From JADKBO01 sp965230345 (GTDB lineage: Bacteria; Bacteroidota; Bacteroidia; Chitinophagales; Saprospiraceae), in the NCBI GenBank assembly GCA_965230345.1, contig CBDDKR010000002.1:1550001-1614000 (forward strand): a DNA stretch of 64,000 nucleotides, read 5' to 3'. Below, in pieces: positions 56,701 through 64,000 of this stretch. Both the position numbers and the translations under genes were made by a program. Below the pieces are notes generated by a model. The model saw nothing but the letters and a program-made list of their open reading frames with translations. It had not been told where the DNA came from and did no database searches. Numbering within the stretch: position 1 is the first letter of the stretch; each line of letters starts with the position of its first letter.

Positions 56701-56864
56701 GAAGTGATTTAAAAACTGTGTTCAATAGCGGAATTAACGGCTTGGAAATCAGATTAATCCGAGAATTCTTTTGCATAGCCAATGCTATGGAAATTAATTT
56801 TTGGGCAGAGATTGGATTTCAATGAGTTGATTCTAGCATTAGGATTTAGTTTTAAAATCACTTC
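56701..56864 (+). repeat. MITE-like element, copy B (164 bp, complete)
   Basis: Complete copy of a 164-bp element. The ends are GAAGTGATTTAAAAACT and, inverted, GAAGTGATTTTAAAACT (16 of 17 identical). The middle has the hairpin CATAGC-CAAT-GCTATG, and the two halves are imperfectly complementary over most of their length, so it can fold into one long hairpin. It has no ORF. Flanking ATC on both sides suggests a 3-bp target duplication. It lies 19 bp upstream of the 2019-residue T9SS gene. Confidence 0.9.
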
Positions 56865-56883
56865 ATCCATAAAATAACACCCA

Positions 56884-59800
56884 ATGTTTAAGCCCATTAA
56901 CTTTAAAATAAATATTTTTTTACTCTTATGTTTAATCACCCAAACAACATTTTGGGGACAAGATGTTCAGATCAATCTTCCACAACAAATTAATATATGC
57001 GCTCCTTTTAAGATTGACATTATTCTTACCAATTCTTCATCTACAATTATTCAAGAAGCTACCTTAGATATAGACTTACCTTGCGGGTTGGAGTATGTCA
57101 AATCTTCTGCAACTAATCTAATCGAAAAAGATGTTGCTAAGAGCAATCCTATATCATTTAACACTGCTGAATTGAAAAATGGTGAGACCATTGAAACTTC
57201 CATTTACGTCGTACCTAGCTGCGAGACTAAATTATGTATAGATAATGCTTCATCATTTCGTTTGTTTGTAAACTGGTCCAATTCCGAGTTTAACAGTGCC
57301 TATGAATCGCCTCTCTTCAATATCAATACTGCTCACCTGTTGTTTTCTTTTATTGAAAATGAATCCATCACCTTGTTAAATAGTGCTTCCTTTGAGCGAA
57401 AAATTCGTATAAAAAATACTCGATTAGGTACTGTAACTTCTTTTACTCTTGAGGATAGATTTAATCACGATTCCTATCAATCATCAATTGTAGGGTCGGC
57501 ATCTGTTGACATTTTTCCTCTGGCTAGGGTATTTTATTTTGATGAAGAAATTATAACTAAGTTTGGGGACGGAGATGAATTTTTCGAGTATAATGAAGAA
57601 ATTGAATTAACTCAACAAATCTATTTTTCTGATTGTCCTTCGAACATTAATACGGCTTCGTCCACCTTATCATTGTCTTGGGGCTGCAACGATACCCCTT
57701 GCCAAACGGATCAAAGAAACACAAACATTTCTTTAGTTCAATCTTTCTCCATAGGAGATATTCTTCGTGTTGATCAAAGGCCTCAAGAACCCACGTGTTA
57801 TTTTAATGAGCATACCAACCAAGAAGTTCTACTTATCAATACTTCAACATTTGCTACAAGTCGTAACCTTTTAATTACAATTGCTTCAACAAATGACTAC
57901 TTAGGTATTGTGGATCAATCGATAAGTCCACATATAAACCTCGATTCATACTCAACCCATTATTGGGATAGGGATTCAACACAATGTGGTGTTTTTTATG
58001 AAAAAGGCAGAGTCAAAATAGATTCAATAGCACCAGGTGATACCGTTGCACTCAGTTGGACTAATCTTTATTGTGACTCTATACAATGCAACAAAATTGG
58101 ATCATCATGGAGTATAAATTACTCTTATGAAAAAGACTGCGCTGAAGTAGACGATCAATTTCAGTCTAACATTATCTTTCACAACTTTGAGACCACACTT
58201 GACCCAGTTCAAACCGTTATTACTTCCTCTCAGGGAGCTCTAAATGATAAGGATACTTTGCTCATTACCTTGCATTCTTCCTCAAGTTCTTTGTCAGAGA
58301 TCGACGGTGTTTTATGTACACAGTTTACACTTCCTTGTGGAATGTCTCCCATAGATACACCTTCAACAAATACAGGCTTAATTTATGATTCCATTACCAC
58401 ACAGGTTAATGATACTTTTCAAATACTCAATGTATATTACACACTTCCTGTAAATACTGATTCATTAACGCAAGAACTGCGAACCGTCTTTAATTGCAAT
58501 GACATTTGTAATGATATACCATGTGATTCCGAATTTGCTGGCACTTGTCCTCAAGGGTGCGAAAATAACAACCCAAAGATTGGCATCGTTGGCCAATCCA
58601 TAGTTATACCAAGTTCAGAATGTATCCCACCTCCATCGTCCAAATCAGTCGATGTTAAACCCCTAATCTACCAATGTGATACTACGACTTGTTTGGATAG
58701 TCTCCCTGGGTGGGTCAATTATTCTGTCAATGTTTTACGTCATTCGATAGGTAAGGAAGATATTAACAACGATGGGATTCCCGACTCTGATAATTTAGCC
58801 CATATCAATGATATTTCACATCACAGAATCATGATAGGTGACACATTTGAAATAAAACTCAATGGAAAAATTAATATTGATTTTAATAACGATAGGAGTC
58901 AACGACTATTTTTAACCCTGTCTCTAAGTCCTGGTCAATTAACTCCAAGTATTCCAGAAACTACCAATTTTGAAGAGTTTGACGCACTACTTCAAAACGA
59001 TGGTATAAAGGTAATTAATCTCTCAGGGCAAATCATTAAAAATAATGGTTCAGTATACAATCTCCCTCAGCTAAAATTGCATTCCAATACTTCACCAGCT
59101 AAACTATTAATAGATCTAAATGTAGATTCTCTTATCAATAATCAGTTGCTTCCAAAAGCATTTCAATATAATGATGGCGACAGTATAAAACTCTCCATAT
59201 TCAAGCGCATAGACTACAATATCAAAAGTAGTGATAAAATAGATATAGAACCATCCATTCTAAATTTAAAATATGATTCCTATTTTGGATTTGACGAGTC
59301 TTTATCTGGAGCATTGGAGTCAACCAAATGCAATTGTAAGAACTTATCCATGGAGTTGGCAAGTGTGCAATTCAGTAAATACAAGTTTCAATATTTTTCT
59401 CCTAAAAATCCACTTACTTGCATAGATGATCGCTCTAGTTTCAATACTTTTCCAACTGCAATTGGAGTCAGAAAAGGCTTTTTCCCGAACGAGTTCAGAC
59501 CTATTTTTACACCGAAGAGATTTACTCATTTAAAGGGCCTTCCAATTGAAATAGAATCTGTACAATTTAGAGTTTTTAATGCATTCAATCAAAATGTATT
59601 GAATCAACAAATTGATTCTTGGCAAGAAGACCAGAACACCTTTTCCTATGAATTCCCAAAATTAGAAATTGATGAATACCTTAAAATTAACTGGAAATTT
59701 AATACAATAGTAAAGCAAGATTTCATTTGTGATATAACGTCTTCTAATGAGAAAATATTTATTTCTGGTGATCTTGATTTAGAATCTGACATTAACTATA

Positions 59801-62800
59801 ATTCTGGCATTAATTCTAACATCACACTACCTCTTAGTATTGGTTCACAGTTTAGTCCTCCAAGGATAGAATTAACAACGGATCAACCTTTTGTCCAATC
59901 ATTCACCGATTCCATTATTTGGAATTTAACCCTCCATAATCCCAATATTAGAGACACAATTTCAAATGGCTACATCAGACTAAAACAAAATCCATCAATA
60001 GAAGTATTGGAAGTCATAATTAATCATACATCCATTCAACCCACATCAAATGGATTCATTAATTTACCAATGCTTCTTCCAAGCGACAGCCTCAATTTTT
60101 CTATTATAGCCTTATCGTCTTCTTGCCTTCAACAAGTACTTCAATTAGAATATGGTTGGTTTTGTCACGAATCTTCAGACCTAAAGACTCCATGCATTTC
60201 CAACGATTTTAGCTTAATTGGAATTTCACCACCCGCAGAAGCTGAATTATTACTTAACCAACCCCTTGTCATACCCTTATGTAGCGTATCTGACACCTTT
60301 ATTATTGAGTTAATTAATGCTGGCCTAGGTTCTCTTCATAACCCAATTTTGAGATCAAGGTTGCCTGATGGCCTATATATTGCTCAAGCATTTATACGAA
60401 ACCCTCAAAATCAAATGTTAACTTCTCTCCCTTTTGTCCAAAACGATAATGAAGTAATTTGGGACTTAACAGGTAGTGGCATCGACAGGATAAATGGGAT
60501 TGATAAATTGGATATTGTGTATACCGTTGAAACCGATTGTGATTTTATATCAGGTAGTGTAATTATTCATGAGTTTAATGGTAAAAACAATTGTAATGGG
60601 CTAACCAATAAGATTGCACAAGTGAGCAAACCTATCAAAATTACCGATATAACTTCAGAGCTCGATGCGTCTATTCAAACTTTCTCCTTGATTAAGGATT
60701 GCGGAAAAATTTTAGAATTTGAATTCAAAATTCTAAAATCAAATTCGTTCGAAGCTTCCGATTTACATATCACTATTCCTGAAGGATTTTCTGTTATAAA
60801 TATTCCTGATATATGGTCTGCTAACCTTGACAACCAAATTCTCAAATTTCAATTGCCATCTGAAAAAGTTGACACTACGATTCAAATAGTCTGCACTTTG
60901 GATTCCATTGATATTTGTAACCAACATCATATTCTTTCGCAAATAACAACTACTAAAAACGCTCTTTGTCTAGATAAAAACGAAGAATGTGAAATTCAAC
61001 TAATTGAAGTTCAAGATATTTACTCATTTGACCTTAACCCATTCCAATTGCATGAAGCGTCATTTAAACACGCTTATGCTGAACAAGATTACCATCAACT
61101 AGAAATAAACCTATCTACATCAAATAGTATTGGTCAGTATTTACATTATGAAATCTATCTTGACACTAACAACTCTAAATCCAGAGATTCTTTTGATCAG
61201 AGTATTGTGTTTGATAGTATCATTATTTCAGATTCTATCTTTAGTATATCTGTATCAAACATTGGTATTACATATGAAAATCTGTGTCAATTAAGGGTTA
61301 AAATTGGCAATGAAAAAGATTGCATCTGTCAATATTTGGACGAACCCTTAAAAGAGATACAAATACAACTTCCATACATACAAAGCTGTTTATATGATCA
61401 AGTAACATTGGGTATTCAACCTATAGGAATAACTTCTTCAACTTGGACTCCTTCCCATGAACTGAGCTGTGATGATTGCTTTACTCCAAATTGGACACCC
61501 AAACAGGCAGGAGTTTATTCCTTTCAACAATCTGTACAAGATTCCTTAGGATGTCAAATGGATTTTCAACATCATATCCAAATAAGTCAGCCTCCTACTT
61601 TTAATGATACGGCCCAATTTGTCTGTTATGAAGATGAAATACGTCTTATTTCTAATGCTGACACGGTCAAATGGTACGTTCGAGATAGCTTAATCTCATC
61701 CAATTCTATTCTAGAATTAAGACCTACTACAGCTAGTGAATATCTACTTGTACAAACCAATCAATTCGGATGTACATCCACGGACACTATTGATATAATT
61801 GTAATACCTAAACCTCCTAAGCTTTACAATGACACTTCATTCTGCTATGGGGAAATGAAAGATATAATCCCAATTAACAACGCTGAAAACTGCTCAGTTG
61901 TTTGGGTAAACGGAACCGGATATCTTGACCAAATCGATGTAATCCAACCCAGTATTCTTCAACAAAAAACGCACACCTATTTTGCTCGAATCACCAAATC
62001 TGGTTGTAGCTCAACTGACACGATTCTTATATCATTTTTTGATAAAATTGATTTTTCATTTCCCGAAGATCAAATGATTCAATGTGAGGACGATGAAGTT
62101 TTAATAACCTTGGATACATCATTTACCTACGAATGGTTTCCATTTCATTCTATTGAATGTATTAATGAAGATTGTAGTACGGTATACATTGATGAAATAC
62201 TAGAAAATAATCATTTCAATCTCACAGTCATTGATGATGAAGGGTGTACTGATTCGATTCAAGTATCTTTTATTCCAATCGGAAACGATTCCTTAGTCTT
62301 TTCAAATCACATCATATGTCCTTCTGATTCAATCCTAATTAATGGTCAATATCATAAAGGAGGAACAACGTTTTGTGATACTACAGGTATGGACTGTAAA
62401 ATAATTCGCTGTCATACAATTGAAAATAGTTCTGACTCAAGTATTATTCATGCCTTCTACGAAAACATTGAAACAGGTCAAATCCTTGTATTAGATCAAT
62501 TCAGCACTTTTCAAGATTATGAGTGGGAAGACTCTACCACACTCTCATGTGTAACATGCAATACTCCTGAATTAGAAGTCCAGCAAAATCAAAACTTTAA
62601 AACTACAGCCATCGATTCGAATGGATGTGTAGTCACTATCATACACCATATTAATATTCAATCCCTATGTAATCAAATTCGAAATCAAATTCCAAACTCT
62701 TTCACTCCTAATGATGATGGGGAAAACGATGTATTCAGGATACTTGGAAATGTAGATAATGTACAACGCATGCAAATATTTAATGAATGGGGCATGGAAG

Positions 62801-62943
62801 TTTTCAACTCCAAAACTAAGTTCGAGTGGGATGGAACTTTCAAGGGTGAATCTGTTTCGCCAAGCACATACATCTATCTAATTACCATCAATTGTAATAG
62901 GACAAAAGAATTCATTCACGGTGAAATATCATTGATAAGATGA
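56884..62943 (+). CDS. Giant secreted protein with T9SS type B (gliding motility) C-terminal domain
   Basis: A 2019-residue exported protein. Signal peptide about 1-26 (ending FWGQ). The body has many DUF11-like, SdrD-like and Ig-like beta modules (for example INICAPFKIDIILTNSSS at the start) with numerous cysteines, then PKD- or Ig-like segments from about 1480 (TWTPSHELSCDDCFTPNW; YEWEDSTTLSCVTCN-like units). The last 85 residues are the type B sorting domain: NSFTPNDDGENDVFRILGNV, the EWGMEVFNSKTKFEWDG segment and YIYLITINCN. Type B substrates need PorP/SprF family partners. The next gene starts inside its stop codon (ATGA) and is exactly such a protein. It is likely a surface adhesin or motility protein. 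Confidence 0.9.
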   Translation: MFKPINFKINIFLLLCLITQTTFWGQDVQINLPQQINICAPFKIDIILTNSSSTIIQEATLDIDLPCGLEYVKSSATNLIEKDVAKSNPISFNTAELKNGETIETSIYVVPSCETKLCIDNASSFRLFVNWSNSEFNSAYESPLFNINTAHLLFSFIENESITLLNSASFERKIRIKNTRLGTVTSFTLEDRFNHDSYQSSIVGSASVDIFPLARVFYFDEEIITKFGDGDEFFEYNEEIELTQQIYFSDCPSNINTASSTLSLSWGCNDTPCQTDQRNTNISLVQSFSIGDILRVDQRPQEPTCYFNEHTNQEVLLINTSTFATSRNLLITIASTNDYLGIVDQSISPHINLDSYSTHYWDRDSTQCGVFYEKGRVKIDSIAPGDTVALSWTNLYCDSIQCNKIGSSWSINYSYEKDCAEVDDQFQSNIIFHNFETTLDPVQTVITSSQGALNDKDTLLITLHSSSSSLSEIDGVLCTQFTLPCGMSPIDTPSTNTGLIYDSITTQVNDTFQILNVYYTLPVNTDSLTQELRTVFNCNDICNDIPCDSEFAGTCPQGCENNNPKIGIVGQSIVIPSSECIPPPSSKSVDVKPLIYQCDTTTCLDSLPGWVNYSVNVLRHSIGKEDINNDGIPDSDNLAHINDISHHRIMIGDTFEIKLNGKINIDFNNDRSQRLFLTLSLSPGQLTPSIPETTNFEEFDALLQNDGIKVINLSGQIIKNNGSVYNLPQLKLHSNTSPAKLLIDLNVDSLINNQLLPKAFQYNDGDSIKLSIFKRIDYNIKSSDKIDIEPSILNLKYDSYFGFDESLSGALESTKCNCKNLSMELASVQFSKYKFQYFSPKNPLTCIDDRSSFNTFPTAIGVRKGFFPNEFRPIFTPKRFTHLKGLPIEIESVQFRVFNAFNQNVLNQQIDSWQEDQNTFSYEFPKLEIDEYLKINWKFNTIVKQDFICDITSSNEKIFISGDLDLESDINYNSGINSNITLPLSIGSQFSPPRIELTTDQPFVQSFTDSIIWNLTLHNPNIRDTISNGYIRLKQNPSIEVLEVIINHTSIQPTSNGFINLPMLLPSDSLNFSIIALSSSCLQQVLQLEYGWFCHESSDLKTPCISNDFSLIGISPPAEAELLLNQPLVIPLCSVSDTFIIELINAGLGSLHNPILRSRLPDGLYIAQAFIRNPQNQMLTSLPFVQNDNEVIWDLTGSGIDRINGIDKLDIVYTVETDCDFISGSVIIHEFNGKNNCNGLTNKIAQVSKPIKITDITSELDASIQTFSLIKDCGKILEFEFKILKSNSFEASDLHITIPEGFSVINIPDIWSANLDNQILKFQLPSEKVDTTIQIVCTLDSIDICNQHHILSQITTTKNALCLDKNEECEIQLIEVQDIYSFDLNPFQLHEASFKHAYAEQDYHQLEINLSTSNSIGQYLHYEIYLDTNNSKSRDSFDQSIVFDSIIISDSIFSISVSNIGITYENLCQLRVKIGNEKDCICQYLDEPLKEIQIQLPYIQSCLYDQVTLGIQPIGITSSTWTPSHELSCDDCFTPNWTPKQAGVYSFQQSVQDSLGCQMDFQHHIQISQPPTFNDTAQFVCYEDEIRLISNADTVKWYVRDSLISSNSILELRPTTASEYLLVQTNQFGCTSTDTIDIIVIPKPPKLYNDTSFCYGEMKDIIPINNAENCSVVWVNGTGYLDQIDVIQPSILQQKTHTYFARITKSGCSSTDTILISFFDKIDFSFPEDQMIQCEDDEVLITLDTSFTYEWFPFHSIECINEDCSTVYIDEILENNHFNLTVIDDEGCTDSIQVSFIPIGNDSLVFSNHIICPSDSILINGQYHKGGTTFCDTTGMDCKIIRCHTIENSSDSSIIHAFYENIETGQILVLDQFSTFQDYEWEDSTTLSCVTCNTPELEVQQNQNFKTTAIDSNGCVVTIIHHINIQSLCNQIRNQIPNSFTPNDDGENDVFRILGNVDNVQRMQIFNEWGMEVFNSKTKFEWDGTFKGESVSPSTYIYLITINCNRTKEFIHGEISLIR

Positions 62944-64000
62944 ATTGGAAAACTATCAAATATTTGATTCTAATCACTTGTGTAATTGTAGAAATAAAAA
63001 TGGATGCACAAGATATCCACAGTTCATTATATTGGATTACACCATCCAATATAAACGGCGCATTAATAAATTCTAATCCCCACAAATCGACCTTAGGTCT
63101 TTCACATCGTAACCAATATTATTCTATTGCGGCAAATTTCTATCAGCGAAACTCCTTGACGTTTGACCATTCATTTAATAGAAAATGGACTGTGGGTTTA
63201 AATTATCATCATTCAAGATTGGGTAAGACAGGATTTAGGAAGAATACAATTCAACTTATATCAGCTCATCGATTAATAAACTATAAGGTTTTTAATCTAG
63301 ATATTGGTATAAGAGGAGGCATTGGTTCATTCAAATTGAATGATGTTAGTCAACTCATTCAAGAAAGTACATTAATTCAAGACGAGTCCGAATTACTCCC
63401 TACACGACAACGTTATTCTTACAGATGGGGTGGATCATTTATGTCCACATATTTTATGAATAAATCATATTTACAATTTGGACTTCATGCAAGACAACGG
63501 GTAATATCTAGTATGGTAGACCAGAACAAATACAGTGACTTACTCTACAACATATACTCAAGTTGGCATAACGAACTAAGTCCAAATTTCGCATACTCTC
63601 TTTCTATGAATAACCAAATGATCGATGATCAATACGAACATCAATTTCAATTTTTGGTACATCCTAATTGGAATAAGTGGAGATTTAATGTAGGGGTTGG
63701 AACAAGACTGAAAGAATCTGTTCAATTTATTCTTGGATGTAAGTTTAGGAATACAGAATTGAATGTGGCTTACGATCAAGTCATTTCAAGTCTCAAAGCT
63801 GCCGCACATAATCTTTCTACAATAGAGATAGGACTAAGATATAGTTTCGACTCTAAATCTAAAAAAGTAAATACACTCTCAAAGATAAGTTACCTAACTC
63901 CTGAACTTATGAAAAGTGATAAAACGAACTTAGAGACCGAAGCTTTTGCTACTCCTTCTAAATTTATCATTACACCACATGTCTCGGAACTTGATAAAAA
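62940..64000 (+). CDS. PorP/SprF-family T9SS outer-membrane protein (partial)
   Basis: At least 353 residues, open at the window end. The start ATG overlaps the stop of the giant gene (ATGA, 4 bp). It has a short N-terminal hydrophobic stretch (KYLILITCVIVEIKMDAQ) and the PorP/SprF pattern: the NGALINSNPHKSTLGLSHRN opening, the FDHSFNRKWTVGLNYHHSR strand pair, and the late NVAYDQVISSLKAAAHNLS followed by TIEIGLRYSF, the usual end of the barrel. The frame then continues with about 45 further residues, so a C-terminal extension is present. PorP/SprF proteins hold type B T9SS substrates at the outer membrane; the upstream gene is such a substrate. Confidence 0.88.
   Translation, partial: MNWKTIKYLILITCVIVEIKMDAQDIHSSLYWITPSNINGALINSNPHKSTLGLSHRNQYYSIAANFYQRNSLTFDHSFNRKWTVGLNYHHSRLGKTGFRKNTIQLISAHRLINYKVFNLDIGIRGGIGSFKLNDVSQLIQESTLIQDESELLPTRQRYSYRWGGSFMSTYFMNKSYLQFGLHARQRVISSMVDQNKYSDLLYNIYSSWHNELSPNFAYSLSMNNQMIDDQYEHQFQFLVHPNWNKWRFNVGVGTRLKESVQFILGCKFRNTELNVAYDQVISSLKAAAHNLSTIEIGLRYSFDSKSKKVNTLSKISYLTPELMKSDKTNLETEAFATPSKFIITPHVSELDK

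Noticed and set aside
1..64000. tRNA, rRNA, replication origin or prophage
   Set aside because: I saw no cloverleaf-like or rRNA-like sequence, no integrase and no phage structural genes. A tRNA search program would be needed to be sure.

Overview
The window is a chromosomal stretch from a member of the Bacteroidota, most likely a marine or environmental lineage such as Saprospiria or Cytophagia/Flavobacteriia; I cannot fix the family from sequence alone. The evidence is low GC, type IX secretion (T9SS) C-terminal sorting domains of both the short type A and the gliding-motility type B kind, a PorP/SprF protein, DUF5723, DUF6029 and Omp28 outer-membrane proteins, several lipoproteins, and promoters of the Bacteroidota TAnnTTTG type. 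I see no tRNA, rRNA, CRISPR array, prophage or origin.

Layout. 0.2-7.3 kb: a minus-strand run of six close genes (beta-CASP RNA nuclease-like protein, lipoprotein, DUF5723 outer-membrane protein, HemJ, SRPBCC/GyrI-like protein, sensor histidine kinase). 7.4-12.7 kb: a second minus-strand cluster with a large lipoprotein, an ECF sigma factor overlapping an unusual protein with an N-terminal membrane helix and a C-terminal beta-barrel, and a small lipoprotein. 13-19.2 kb: a TlpA-type lipoprotein, a secreted subtilase with PKD repeats and a T9SS tail, a small NTF2-like secreted protein and a concanavalin-like secreted protein. 19.2-20.75 kb: a frameshifted insertion sequence with 13-bp terminal inverted repeats, followed by a headless gene remnant. 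21-24.3 kb: a redox-flavoured group (TlpA; DUF6029 barrel; Omp28-like lipoprotein). 24.3-30.1 kb: MATE transporter, hydrolase-OsmC fusion, then adk, obg and a BamA-like protein.

30.1-33 kb is a secreted protein made of nine almost identical 93-residue cysteine-rich repeats with a T9SS tail. 33-39.9 kb: PadR regulator plus membrane partner, small CarboxypepD-like protein, POT peptide transporter, unknown membrane protein, DEAD-box helicase and PhnA. 40-49 kb: two lipoproteins with one CXXCH haem site each, ankyrin protein, methyltransferase, a very large T9SS protein broken by one frameshift, a small Ig-like lipoprotein and an RlmI-like methyltransferase. 49.3-51.4 kb: carbonic anhydrase-bestrophin-VOC operon. 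51.9-56.6 kb: flavoprotein plus membrane 4Fe-4S protein, then a CAT-like acetyltransferase overlapping an AraC regulator. 56.9 kb to the end: a 2019-residue T9SS type B protein translationally coupled to a PorP/SprF partner that runs off the window.

The most notable unlisted structure is a family of 164-bp hairpin-like elements with 17-bp inverted ends (three copies: 39.9, 49.2 and 56.7 kb). They look like MITEs. One copy supplies the last three codons and the stop codon of the VOC gene, and the empty site can be reconstructed from the sequence.
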